Below are positions 15,701 through 23,318 of a stretch of DNA of 64,000 nt, piece after piece; within the stretch, counting starts at the first letter, position 1, and each line of letters opens with the position of its first letter. This DNA comes from Symmachiella macrocystis (GTDB taxonomy: Bacteria > Planctomycetota > Planctomycetia > Planctomycetales > Planctomycetaceae). Both the position numbers and the translations under genes were made by a program. Location: positions 4,065,490 to 4,129,489 of the forward strand of contig NZ_SJPP01000001.1 of assembly GCF_007860075.1 (NCBI RefSeq). Reading direction: 5' to 3'. The notes under the pieces were generated by a model. That model saw nothing but the letters and a program-made list of their open reading frames with translations, had not been told where the DNA came from and did no database searches.

Positions 15701-16063
15701 GTAGCCGCGACCTTCGATGAATACCAGGCTAGTACCCGGATCGATGTGGAACGGTACCATCGCACCCAGCGTTTGATACCCGTCCTTAACGAACGAAGGA
15801 TTGATGTCGCTACGGAAGCGGAATTGAATCCCAAATGGATCCGCTGCGCGATACGGTCCGGGGCTCCCCACGGTTGTCACCCCGGTGGGTCCACCATTCA
15901 TCGATTCAGTACTCCACTGAGTGGGAGTGACATAAGCCGTTCCGGTGGTTTCATTGTTCGCAAGACGAACGCTACCCGCGTCGTCTGCCGCATGGACCGG
16001 TGACCATAGCATGGCCGTGATCAACACGATTCTCAAGGGGACGTTTACTCGTCTCGTATTCAT
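12740..16063 (-). CDS. Large surface protein: signal peptide, inverse-autotransporter-like barrel, right-handed beta-helix
   Basis: A 1107-residue protein read from the ATG at 16063, which follows GGAG at a good distance. Residues 1-25 are a Sec signal peptide ending SPVHA. Residues 70-300 look like an outer-membrane beta-barrel of the intimin/invasin type: GYQTLGAMVPFHI, GLGYRHYNETMNRMYSVSGW, WWDYDDSNEFNYDRFGISL and a closing strand VMGSIAIDF. Residues 350-950 carry many NxxNGGHG/DNxGDG-like turns (DSSFSDNFGDGFHVER, DRNGGHGVNIDSRNGR) of a right-handed parallel beta-helix as in pectate lyases. The protein probably displays the helix at the cell surface. The ligand or substrate is unknown, and no catalytic residues can be assigned. 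Confidence 0.8.
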   Translation of the reverse strand: MNTRRVNVPLRIVLITAMLWSPVHAADDAGSVRLANNETTGTAYVTPTQWSTESMNGGPTGVTTVGSPGPYRAADPFGIQFRFRSDINPSFVKDGYQTLGAMVPFHIDPGTSLVFIEGRGYATNSAEYGGNVGLGYRHYNETMNRMYSVSGWWDYDDSNEFNYDRFGISLASLTDNGLDYRANGYIASDTGGGFVGRTTGIPIFSGYNIAQATDSLYEVPYSGFDAEIGMPVPFLGDYGVKVYAGGYYMEAEGEKDASGPRIRFQGDITQSIWGQVEWTSDSVFGSNVMGSIAIDFPGGGRRPILTRQPTNMMLAQQVQRQYRVPVNEKVVRESSVAINPVDMEPFIVYHVDNTAPDSGDGSAEAPYSTLPGSVPSAADIIFVNRGDGTSSGMTGDFLLQDDQRLLGEGTVHFYTSTAGTFELPGFTPGVNPLLGGTVSMLGDRTEIAGFRFAVPDGQPAIFGSGDDFLIREVAVSGGGRGIDLMNATGVGLITDSTFFGTGADSIRAENADGTTLDLAIIDTIIADGGEDGVYVTVDTAATINLLMDNVDVSGVAGNGFGTDVSYFNTTLAVDVFDSSFSDNFGDGFHVERVDDSAFSIDIADSFFDRNGGHGVNIDSRNGRVPNGMVDIVRSSMSDNAGLGLRLHGEADVTLDVDLADNFINRNGFGGIQMTSAERILLQGVWERNEINDNGFDDLVGDGDGIFLQSNLDLVLTDNDVLGNNGDGLQVEIFGAASTILDLNGNRINNNLGAGFDWESIFGGSLLLMDVDASATRISQFNNNNGDGMEFRADGLSGTADFIVATINDTEINFNEGRGVDLLTQEDADAEYYITDSQISANGEEGVYLVNTASGTQTQDVSSSVALADDGLIDTRPTTTVVIDSSEIDANGDIGTMGGVVLRVGTSDGGYGTTFDGGYASDGFGGVIAGLTNSMLSGNYGEDLVIETFTSTVAPPDSAGTWTDAEFTVDSYESDPLARIDVVFYGNTADSIDVINSGAFYDNAEAVFKSRDVDQTDPGPFTDPARRRNAARLAARNGLPPATPGGASDNFLYSGIGLSAMRVEGPLPGIEDGVDILDPGFGGAVLLGVLPGELPFTWQVVPPGTIFP

Positions 16064-16709
16064 GGATCGCTCCAAAAGGCTTGCCGCGTGAACACGCATA
16101 ATGTTGTCTCACCAGTCAGGATTACTCTGATTTCATCCGAATTTGTATCCGAAATCGGCGAAATGCCGCTGCAACTCAACGCCCCCTACTGCGACAAAAA
16201 ATGCTCTCACACGGCCAAAAACCACGTGCCGACCGCTTAGATTTGCGGTAGAGCATCCATTTGGCAACCGCCCTCCACAGAGGAGATAGACTTTGACGGT
16301 TGTAATGAATGTTCGCAGTATTCTGATTGTTCGGAATATTCCAGGCGCAAGTTGAGTCGAATCTCCCAGGAAAGCGGAATCCGGGTAAGAGTTACCGATT
16401 ATTCACCCACTGCATGGAGATTTAGGGGTACTGGGGGGAACTGCGAGGCTGTTCACATTTCGAGATGCGTCCGCCCTTAATCCGTTCCAAGATGCTGCGC
16501 AGAAAATGCCTATCTCGTTCCCGGCTAACCTCCCAGGAAATAGCATTCCCACTGTGGAGCGTCGTCGAGTCCGACACGGGAGCTTTGGAGACACGGCACA
16601 GATTTGCATGTCGAAGACAACCGTATCAGTCGCGCTCGCCGCTTGGACGCTGGCGTTTTTCCGAAGCGAAGCGGTGAGTGGATCACTTTGCGGGGGCTGC
16701 GTACTTGCC
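16064..16709. other. Gene-free stretch of about 650 bases
   Basis: No frame here shows domain motifs. Overlapping frames at 16403-16924 on both strands have compositions unlike the neighbours and are probably chance. It contains the upstream region of the large surface protein. A weak -24/-12-like pattern (GGGGGCGTTGAGTTGCA on the minus strand, around 16185) is noted but its -24 half is poor. Confidence 0.4.
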
Positions 16710-17345
16710 TCACTCCTGGGTTGCGTTATCAAGCTCACGCACAGCGGCAGCAAGTGATCTGAGATGCTCATCGAGTTTGTCAGGAACACTAATAGCGGTC
16801 CTGCATTGCCATCGCAATTGCCCGGCCGCAAGTAGGTAGGAGTCGCTAGGAGTCGCCTGAACCAGTTGCAAAAACGCCTGCCGCTTCTTGGGTGTGAGCC
16901 AATCCACTCCAGCTGCGGACCCACTATTTTCGACGTTCACATTCTGGTCAAACTCTGCATCACCGGATTGGAATCGATGCTCATTCAAGGCCAGCTGCAC
17001 ATCACCCACCAGACCGCCAGCGGATTCGATGAGCAGATCGCCTGGTGGTGGATGATGCAAGAAAACAGCCATGGAAATGACTTCGACTCCCAGCGGCCCT
17101 GTATCAGAGCTTTCCGGAGAAATCGCCAGTTCAAAACGGCGTCCCTCAAGCAACCCCTTGACCTGGGGCTGTCCCTCGACAACCTGATACTGGAATCCAT
17201 TGCGTCGCGCAAACGCCTGCCAGACATTTTCGCGCCGTCTACGCAGCACGATCGTGACCAGAATCGCTAGCACGACTATGATCAAGACCGTCACTGCGAC
17301 CGCATTAAAATTGACGGCCGACGATAGTAAGGCAAGGTGTTCCAT
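16710..17345 (-). CDS. Membrane-anchored protein of unknown function
   Basis: A 211-residue protein with one N-terminal membrane span (about residues 15-34, AVAVTVLIIVVLAILVTIVL) followed by RRRRENVWQAFARRNGF, which places the rest in the cytoplasm by the positive-inside rule. The soluble part is a single mixed domain without recognised motifs. The arrangement (one helix, Arg stretch, then a W.xFARRxGF segment) resembles small uncharacterised membrane-tethered proteins, but I cannot name a family. It is alone on the minus strand, upstream of the YqaE-like gene. Confidence 0.65.
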   Translation of the reverse strand: MEHLALLSSAVNFNAVAVTVLIIVVLAILVTIVLRRRRENVWQAFARRNGFQYQVVEGQPQVKGLLEGRRFELAISPESSDTGPLGVEVISMAVFLHHPPPGDLLIESAGGLVGDVQLALNEHRFQSGDAEFDQNVNVENSGSAAGVDWLTPKKRQAFLQLVQATPSDSYLLAAGQLRWQCRTAISVPDKLDEHLRSLAAAVRELDNATQE

Positions 17346-17466
17346 GGTACTCCTTCAACCGCGATCCTACTGCATGTCGTCAATCACGTGCCGATCACAC
17401 TCCCATAGAGACACCTGTTGAAGAGCTCCTGGCTGGCAAGTGTCCATTCAAGAAATACTAACCGGC

Positions 17467-17673
17467 TCACTTCCGCACAATAACCCAGACCGCGTGAATG
17501 ATCCCCGGGACGTATCCCAAAATCGTCAGCAGGATATTCAGCCAGAAATGCATTCCAAAGCCGACCTGAAGAAACACACCGACCGGAGGCAGCAGGATGG
17601 CCAGTAAAATACGGACGATATCTGCCGACGGTGATTTAGCGTCGTGGGATACGGGAGAAACTTGGTTAGACAT
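17467..17673 (-). CDS. YqaE/Pmp3 family small membrane protein
   Basis: This 68-residue protein has two hydrophobic helices and the family core ILLAILLPPVGVFLQVGFG followed by FWLNILLTILGYVPGIIHA. Pmp3/YqaE proteins sit in the cytoplasmic membrane and are induced by salt, cold or other membrane stress, probably affecting membrane potential. AGGAG lies eight bases before the chosen ATG at 17673. It is the first of the stress-type genes that fill 17-39 kb. The 77-bp repeat of the GTTTCAAAACC type lies just upstream. Confidence 0.92.
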   Translation of the reverse strand: MSNQVSPVSHDAKSPSADIVRILLAILLPPVGVFLQVGFGMHFWLNILLTILGYVPGIIHAVWVIVRK

Positions 17674-17692
17674 TTTGGACTCCTTATAAGTC

Positions 17693-17768
17693 GTTTGAAA
17701 ACCCTCCGGCGCGTCCAGCTGACACTGATTTGTAAGTTGTCGGAACAAGCGCGACCGGGTTTTAAAAC
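17693..17768. repeat. 76-bp element with GTTTGAAAACCC ends (copy 2)
   Basis: GTTTGAAAACCC at 17693 faces GGGTTTTAAAAC at 17757 (11 of 12 pairs). An inner CTCCGG segment follows, as CTCTGG does in copy 1. It lies between the YqaE-like and ferritin genes. Confidence 0.75.
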
Positions 17769-17842
17769 AGGTTCTAGGCGTTTTGGGTTGAAAATAATAG
17801 GAAATTCAGTGCTGGCGTTGACTGCGACTGCATCAGCCAGCA

Positions 17843-18355
17843 TTACACGGGGCTGGTGTCCATCACCATGTTGCGTTCCCCTAACACACGGTCGAATTCC
17901 AGAATGGCAGCCGGATCCTGGCTGACCATTTTGACTTTGGCTAGGTTCTCACGTGCCGTTTTTTCCTCTTCGACCTGCTCCGTGATGAACCACTGAAGCT
18001 CGACGAGCGAAGCGAACGCGCGTTGTTCCAGTGCCATTTGAAAGACAGCGTCGATCCGCTGTGAGTTCTCTTCTTCCTGCTTCAAAGCAGCGTGAAAGAC
18101 TTCGACAATCGATTCAAACTCTGCTTTGGGCGGTTCGACTTGCTTCAATTGCACGGGAGCATTCCGTTCGACCAAGAATTCGTAGAGTTTCATCGCATGC
18201 GTGTACTCTTCTTGAGCCTGTGCCCGCAACCATAATGCACTGCCATTTAGTTGTTGCGACGAGCACCAAGCCGACATTCCCAGATAGGAATACCACGCCG
18301 ATAATTCTGATCCGACTTGTTCATTCAAGGCGTTAAATACGAGTTCTTTAGTCAT
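17843..18355 (-). CDS. Ferritin (bacterial non-haem, Ftn type)
   Basis: This 170-residue four-helix ferritin shows LNEQVGSELSAWYSYLGMSAWC on helix A with Glu and Tyr ligands, AQAQEEYTHAMKLYEFL with the ExxH ferroxidase motif on helix B, and LQWFITEQVEEEKTA on helix D. It oxidises Fe(II) and stores it in a 24-mer shell, limiting oxidative damage. GAGG precedes the ATG at 18355. A sigma-54-type promoter match lies about 75 bases upstream (18432-18448). The neighbours are stress genes, so induction by stress rather than only by iron is likely. Confidence 0.94.
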   Translation of the reverse strand: MTKELVFNALNEQVGSELSAWYSYLGMSAWCSSQQLNGSALWLRAQAQEEYTHAMKLYEFLVERNAPVQLKQVEPPKAEFESIVEVFHAALKQEEENSQRIDAVFQMALEQRAFASLVELQWFITEQVEEEKTARENLAKVKMVSQDPAAILEFDRVLGERNMVMDTSPV

Positions 18356-18431
18356 GATTGGCCTCAACTGGTTGTCTTTGTGATGATTCGAACGTTCAAT
18401 TTGCATTTCTCGCGACAGTCTTTCTTTTAAG

Positions 18432-18448
18432 AGCAGTTGCCGTGCCGA
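18432..18448 (-). promoter_or_regulatory. Sigma-54 type promoter for ferritin gene
   Basis: On the minus strand the sequence is TCGGCACGGCAACTGCT, matching consensus TTGGCACGNNNNTTGCW with GG and GC exactly ten bases apart. It lies about 77 bases before the ferritin start. Confidence 0.7.
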
Positions 18449-18646
18449 TCGTGCTTGTGCGATAACCCGGGGGCGTTTTTTGCCGCAAAACGTTTGGAAA
18501 CGGGTTGATTTTGAGGCGGCAGATGGAAATATCGGTTTCGCTTCAGGCTAAGAAGGCCTGGAGATGGTCGCCGAACGACCAATCCGATGGAAGGGCGTGC
18601 AGTGTTGTCTGACTCTACGTGCTCAAGGATTAAAGGAAGCGCATCT

Positions 18647-19570
18647 ATGAGTGTTACACCCATTCATCTTCTCTGGAACAGTCACGCCGGCACAGCTGAG
18701 GCGAATCAAGATGTGCTGGCGTTGTTTCAAAGTCGCCCTGATGTGACGGTGCACCAACCCGGTTCGGATGCCGAAGCACGTACGCTGGTGGAACAAGTCT
18801 CCCGTGACGGCGCTGAGACCGTGATTGCCGCTGGGGGTGACGGGACCGTGTACTCTGTTGTGCAGGGGTTAATGCACGCGGGAGCCACGTCGACTTTAGG
18901 AATCCTGCCGTTGGGAACCGGGAACGACTTTTGCCGGACGCTGGCTGTTCCTCTCGACGTTCAGAAAGCCGCCGAAGTTGTCAACGTGGCTGAGACAAGG
19001 CAAGTTGACCTCGTACGAGCCTTAACCGACAACGAATCCACACACTTCAGCAACATGGCCACGGGAGGCAACACTGGTCAATTCATGGATCAATTGACCG
19101 CTGAAATGAAACAGTTCTGGGGGCCGTTGGTCTATCTCCGCGGTGTCGTCGACGTCCTCTCGGAGTTGATTCGGTACGACTTGACCGTGCAGTTTGACGA
19201 TCAACCACCGCAACACATTGAGGCGCTGAACGTTTTTGTGGCCAACGGACGCACATCGGGCACCGGTCTCATCGTAGCTCCAGATGCGAGTCTTGAAGAT
19301 GGCTTCGTGGATGTTGTGATCGTCCGCGATTGCGAACCAATTCAAATCGCCGGTCTCGCCACCGATTACGCGTTGGGGGACTATCGGCAAAATGAGAACA
19401 TTCTTTACCAGCGCGCAGAAAAGGTCCGAATTGAATCCGACCCGCCGATGGCCTTCACCGCTGATGGGAATTTGCTCACCAAGGGCGCCGTGGAGTTCGA
19501 GGTTTGCCCCTCTGCTCTGAAAGTGATCGTCGGTGCCGATTATGTGGTGTCGCCTGAATTGCCGAACTGA
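18647..19570 (+). CDS. Diacylglycerol kinase / lipid kinase family (YegS/BmrU/DagK)
   Basis: This 307-residue cytoplasmic protein has the DAGK catalytic core: VIAAGGDGTVYSVVQGL near residue 63 (ATP-binding GGDGT), LGILPLGTGNDFCRTLAVP near 87, and a C-terminal VTPDG-like segment (MAFTADGNLL). The family phosphorylates diacylglycerol or other lipids, recycling lipid second products and adjusting membrane composition. AAGGAAG precedes the ATG at 18647. The gene is divergent from ferritin and shares its intergenic region. Substrate choice cannot be read from sequence. Confidence 0.92.
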   Translation: MSVTPIHLLWNSHAGTAEANQDVLALFQSRPDVTVHQPGSDAEARTLVEQVSRDGAETVIAAGGDGTVYSVVQGLMHAGATSTLGILPLGTGNDFCRTLAVPLDVQKAAEVVNVAETRQVDLVRALTDNESTHFSNMATGGNTGQFMDQLTAEMKQFWGPLVYLRGVVDVLSELIRYDLTVQFDDQPPQHIEALNVFVANGRTSGTGLIVAPDASLEDGFVDVVIVRDCEPIQIAGLATDYALGDYRQNENILYQRAEKVRIESDPPMAFTADGNLLTKGAVEFEVCPSALKVIVGADYVVSPELPN

Positions 19571-19584
19571 GAGCTGCAGCAGCT

Positions 19585-20037
19585 TTACGGTTTTGTGATA
19601 GGCAATTGTGCGTCGCCGATCCATCCCGGATCGACAGCAACACCGCCAATGGCTTTCAAGCCGATCGCCACTCCTCCGTAGGCGAATCCACCGAGGGCCA
19701 CGCCTCCGACTACTCCCAACAAACCGAACGCGCACCCCCCTAAACTGAAAAGCCCACACGCTAGTCCGCCGATGGCCACTCCGCCTTGAGCGATGCCGCC
19801 GACAGCAATCATTCCCGTGGCTTTATCACCGATGGCGAGAATCCCTTTGGCATGCCCGCGTGCCTCGCCGCTTTCAAAATCGGGACCGATGGCGACGTCA
19901 TAGAGCGGCATCCCAAGAAGTTTTTTGTGGGAGCGGGAGCGAACGGACTTTTTCGCCTTCGTCGATTCTTGTTGAACATGAAGTTCGTTTTCGAGTTTTT
20001 CGACGCGCGCTTCCAGATCTTCACGGGATTCACTCAT
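19585..20037 (-). CDS. Coiled-coil plus glycine-rich repeat protein, unknown function
   Basis: A 150-residue protein. Residues 1-30 form a short coiled coil (LEARVEKLENELHVQQE). Residues 60-140 are a chain of hexapeptide-like Gly/Ala repeats (AIGDKATGMIAVGGIAQGGVAIGG and similar) that could form stacked beta turns or membrane-associated hairpins. There are no catalytic motifs. Similar Gly-rich AIGG proteins occur in planctomycetes, but I know no function. It is convergent with the lipid kinase gene, 14 bases apart, and has a GAGG ribosome binding site. Confidence 0.65.
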   Translation of the reverse strand: MSESREDLEARVEKLENELHVQQESTKAKKSVRSRSHKKLLGMPLYDVAIGPDFESGEARGHAKGILAIGDKATGMIAVGGIAQGGVAIGGLACGLFSLGGCAFGLLGVVGGVALGGFAYGGVAIGLKAIGGVAVDPGWIGDAQLPITKP

Positions 20038-20149
20038 CTCGAAACCTCCACAACAAATTGATCAATGATGCTGGCGTTTAACGGAGTTTTGCGGGGCTAT
20101 CGATGTCGAGCGCGTGGTAGTCAAGGACATCGGGAGGGGAGAAAAAACA

Positions 20150-20428
20150 TTACTTGGATGGTCGTCGTGTAATGAAACCCAATATGGCGGCAAATAGTGC
20201 CCCTCCAATAATTGACCAGAGGATTGGGAAGGAAGTGTCGCCCACGGTAACGGCGAACAAATCCGGTAGTTCAGCCAAGCGTGCCAGCCAGGTGCCCAAA
20301 AAGGCCCCGATGAACCCAATCACGATGGAAACCAGACATCCCCCGCGCGAATAGCCACAGAGCGCCTGCGCCAATCCGCCACAAATTCCAGCAATTAATA
20401 ACAATAACAGGATTTCAGGAATTGACAT
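20150..20428 (-). CDS. GlsB/YeaQ/YmgE family stress membrane protein
   Basis: This 92-residue protein has three hydrophobic helices. The typical pieces are GLAQALCGYSRGGCLVSIVIGFIGAFLG near the first third and FPILWSIIGGALFAAILGFI at the end. The family, also called transglycosylase-associated proteins, is inner-membrane and stress-induced in many bacteria; the molecular role is not known. The ATG at 20428 was chosen over an upstream start because it begins the conserved part (MSIPEILLLLLIAGICGG). Confidence 0.92.
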   Translation of the reverse strand: MSIPEILLLLLIAGICGGLAQALCGYSRGGCLVSIVIGFIGAFLGTWLARLAELPDLFAVTVGDTSFPILWSIIGGALFAAILGFITRRPSK

Positions 20429-20591
20429 CTGTTCGATCTTTTTAAGAGGGACTGTCGTTCGGTGGAAATAATGATACACGCAAACCGTATTCGAACTTGG
20501 TCAAGCAGGCAATCCAAACCCACGGAATACGCACTCGTCCTCATGGCATATAAATATGGTTCACTCTCAACGTCAACGAGGACGTCGAGAA

Positions 20592-21059
20592 TTAGGTCGC
20601 GGAAAACTTGGTGCGAAGTTCGCAAATGTGGTTACGTGCCTCCTTGACGGCGGCGTATTGGCGTTTGAGAACACTAGCCGCTTTGCTACCTGCCGTTCGT
20701 GTGAGTACGGCCTCGTATTTGGCCTTAATGTAGTCTTCGCCTCGTTTCACTTCAGCCAACACCGCATCGGGGCCTTCGCTAAACGTGTCTTTCCAATCCA
20801 TGATCGCTCGATGAATTCGACCGGCGATACTTCCTTCGATCAGCGGCTGCTTATCATCACTGTCGATGAGTTGCTGTAGACCGACAGCCTGCCTGATCCG
20901 TTCCTGTGCGACGCCAGCAAAATGATGTTGTAATGTCGTATCCTCGATCAGGCTCGCTGCCTTCGTAAACCCATTGTAACTGTCGAGATTGATCTCGATG
21001 AGTTCTTGCAACGCAGTAATCGTTTTTTGATTGAGTCTATTTTGAGATGCGGATGTCAT
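20592..21059 (-). CDS. PA2169 family four-helix-bundle protein (DUF2383)
   Basis: A 155-residue helical protein starting LNQKTITALQELIEINLDSY, with LIEDTTLQHHFAGVAQERI and later SIAGRIHRAIMDWKDTF and VLKRQYAAVKEARNHI. These are hallmarks of the ferritin-like PA2169 family. Function is unknown, but these genes are common in stress and stationary-phase clusters. GGAG lies before the ATG at 21059. A good sigma-54 promoter match sits about 60 bases upstream (21119-21136). Confidence 0.9.
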   Translation of the reverse strand: MTSASQNRLNQKTITALQELIEINLDSYNGFTKAASLIEDTTLQHHFAGVAQERIRQAVGLQQLIDSDDKQPLIEGSIAGRIHRAIMDWKDTFSEGPDAVLAEVKRGEDYIKAKYEAVLTRTAGSKAASVLKRQYAAVKEARNHICELRTKFSAT

Positions 21060-21118
21060 AATATTTCTCCGATCAGTTGTTGTTGATATCTCCTGAAAAT
21101 GAAGTCTTTGATCTGTGG

Positions 21119-21136
21119 TGCAGATAGCATGCCAAG
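21119..21136 (-). promoter_or_regulatory. Sigma-54 type promoter for the PA2169-like gene
   Basis: Minus strand reads CTTGGCATGCTATCTGCA. GG and GC are ten bases apart and the -24 half (TTGGCA) is perfect. About 60 bases before the start codon. Confidence 0.7.
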
Positions 21137-21283
21137 CATCGCTAGACGCCAAAAACAGAGATCAATTGTGATAAATTCATCGAAAACTCCTCTCAATTGG
21201 AAGATCAACTTTCGTATTGGCTGCTTAACGACCAGATACGGGTTGATGCATAATGTCGGGATCATGAATGATCCTGAAGTAAT

Positions 21284-23245
21284 TTATGGTTGGTTCTCAA
21301 CGGGCTGTGCGGCTGAAATTGGAGCGGCATTTTGCCCTGCTGGGACGGTATCCTCTATTGAATTGTGTGAGGGGGGCGCTTGCTGGGCATTGAAGCGTGC
21401 CTGACGTACGGAGGTGATTAGGTCCGGCAGATTCGTTGCGACGACGTCGGCACCGACATTCAGTAAACGTTGCTTCGATTTGCCGTACTTTTCACCATGC
21501 ATTAGTGCAACGACGATGTGCAAATCGGGGTATTGCTGACTCAATCGTTTACAAAGATAGCGTCCTTTGCGTGCCCCCAGAGGCGGCAGCAGGATGAGGA
21601 TTGCTATTTGGCACTGTTGAGTTTCGATCAGGTTGATCGCCTCACCAGCCAGCATATTGATCGATCCCACATCGACGCGGCAACCTTCAGACCGCAACAG
21701 TTGACCGGTCATGAGCGCGACGGTTTCATCAGCTTGGTCGCGAACAGGAATGCACAGAACGTGCCCCTTTTCATCTGGTGCGCCAGCCCCATCTTCAGGC
21801 TGCTCTTTTTGTTGCAATCGTTCCCCCAACTCTTCGACGAGTTCTCGTGCTGAATCGTTCACCACGGTTTCTTGCTGTTCGCTGAGCAGATCCGCATGCC
21901 GGTCTTGTTCGGCCAACTGCAGTGCGGGCATCAACACGTCGTCGTAAAATTCTGTCACGCTCGCATCTTTTAGGTACTCCTCGGCCAATTCGTTTGCTTC
22001 ATAGTCTTCTGCGGTCAACAACCTTTGATACAACTGCTCATACGGCTCAAGAGCGGTGCGGTCCCCCAACAATAGTGGTAGAAAACCGAGTTGCGGAACA
22101 TACTTGCCTAGAACTACCAAACAGACTGTCAACGGCATCGCCAATACTAAACCAACCGGCCCCCACAGCCAGGTCCAGAAAATGGCCGCGAGGATGACAC
22201 CCAACGATGAGACGCCGATGCTACTGCCGTACAGCCAGGGTTCCAGCACATTGTTCACCACCAGTTCCAAACTGACAAACAGTCCGATGGTCATTAGGGG
22301 AAGCGTCCAACCATCGGAGATGGCCATCGTCAGCGCGATCGGCATGACGGCTGAGATCCAGGGACCGATATAGGGCAAGAAACGCAGCATCGTCCCCATG
22401 ACGCCCCACAGAATCGCATTGGGGACGCCCAAAAACATCAAAGTAACGGCAACGACGACACCGTAAATGATGTTGATCAGCAACTGCATCCGTAGGTAGC
22501 GACTCAAGCGGTCGGTTGCGTCTTCGATCGCTTCAGTTGTAGCGTACAGGTTTGAAGTCCCGACGAGTTGGATCACGCGGTTCCGCAAATCTTCTCGCTT
22601 GACCAGAATAAAAACCACCAGCACGACAACAATACCCGCTGTGGACAACGGCGCCACGAGCGGCCCCAACCACGTCTGGATTTGATTCAATGGGGAAGGG
22701 GGCAAGGAGACGACTTTGACTTCCACCGGGTTCTCTGCCGAGCCATCGCCCTGTTTTTGGGGACGCAGCCATCCCAGTAAATTTCTCTGCAGTGCCGGCG
22801 GATCAGCGGTTTCGGCCGCGTCCTTCTCTTCGTCGGCAGCATTGCCGCCTTCAGACAGTTCCGTGCCGATGTCTTCGAGTGCTTGCTTGGCCTTTTCGAG
22901 TTTCTCACCCGTCCCGCTTTGCAGGTTGTGGATTTTGTCGATCAGATTGTCTTTATAATCCGGTAATCGCATGCTCAACTCAATGAGTTGATTCGTCGCC
23001 AGCCATCCCGCGCCTCCAATGGCAGAGAATGCAAACGCACACACGATGACCACTGAGGGGATTCGCCCTAGACGCAGGCGTTCCAAACGGCTCACCAGGG
23101 GAGTGAGGACGAAGCTTAGCAAGATGGCGAGCGAAAGCGGCAATAATATCTCTTTGGCTAAATAGAGCGAAGCAATCACAAATGCCAAGATCAACAGCGT
23201 GTACGATCGCCCCGAACCGTGTGTTGCCGCATTCTTTTCTACCAT
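21284..23245 (-). CDS. AI-2E family transporter with C-terminal response-regulator/B12-like domain
   Basis: A 653-residue protein. Residues 1-390 are an AI-2E/PerM permease with about eight membrane helices: ILLPLSLAILLSFVLTPLV near the N-terminus, the conserved PNAILWGVMGTMLRFLPYIGP near 285, and a soluble insert at 110-200 (Ala/Glu-rich, likely coiled coil). Residues 500-640 form an added soluble alpha/beta domain (GHVLCIPVRDQADETVALMT, CRVDVGSINMLAGEAINLI) like cobalamin-binding domains of regulators. It lacks the DxHxxG motif, so it probably binds no B12. PerM-type proteins export small molecules or act as Na+/H+ exchangers; the substrate here is unknown. Confidence 0.85.
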   Translation of the reverse strand: MVEKNAATHGSGRSYTLLILAFVIASLYLAKEILLPLSLAILLSFVLTPLVSRLERLRLGRIPSVVIVCAFAFSAIGGAGWLATNQLIELSMRLPDYKDNLIDKIHNLQSGTGEKLEKAKQALEDIGTELSEGGNAADEEKDAAETADPPALQRNLLGWLRPQKQGDGSAENPVEVKVVSLPPSPLNQIQTWLGPLVAPLSTAGIVVVLVVFILVKREDLRNRVIQLVGTSNLYATTEAIEDATDRLSRYLRMQLLINIIYGVVVAVTLMFLGVPNAILWGVMGTMLRFLPYIGPWISAVMPIALTMAISDGWTLPLMTIGLFVSLELVVNNVLEPWLYGSSIGVSSLGVILAAIFWTWLWGPVGLVLAMPLTVCLVVLGKYVPQLGFLPLLLGDRTALEPYEQLYQRLLTAEDYEANELAEEYLKDASVTEFYDDVLMPALQLAEQDRHADLLSEQQETVVNDSARELVEELGERLQQKEQPEDGAGAPDEKGHVLCIPVRDQADETVALMTGQLLRSEGCRVDVGSINMLAGEAINLIETQQCQIAILILLPPLGARKGRYLCKRLSQQYPDLHIVVALMHGEKYGKSKQRLLNVGADVVATNLPDLITSVRQARFNAQQAPPSHNSIEDTVPAGQNAAPISAAQPVENQP

Positions 23246-23318
23246 GACAGAAATCCCTTATTCCTCGCATTAGCCAATTTCATAAGACACAACCGACCAA
23301 CTGCAACACGTCCCTGGC

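Noticed and set aside
16180-16200. Sigma-54-like pattern upstream of the large surface protein
   Set aside because: The -24 half (GGGGGC) is too far from TTGGCAC; not counted with the others.
16403-16924. Frame of 173 codons on the minus strand upstream of the membrane-anchored gene
   Set aside because: It overlaps the better supported gene at 16710, is rich in Arg/Ser/Pro in a patternless way and shows no motif.
17390-17410. Sigma-54-like pattern upstream of the 17345 membrane protein
   Set aside because: The -24 half is good (CGGCACG) but the essential GC of the -12 half is replaced.
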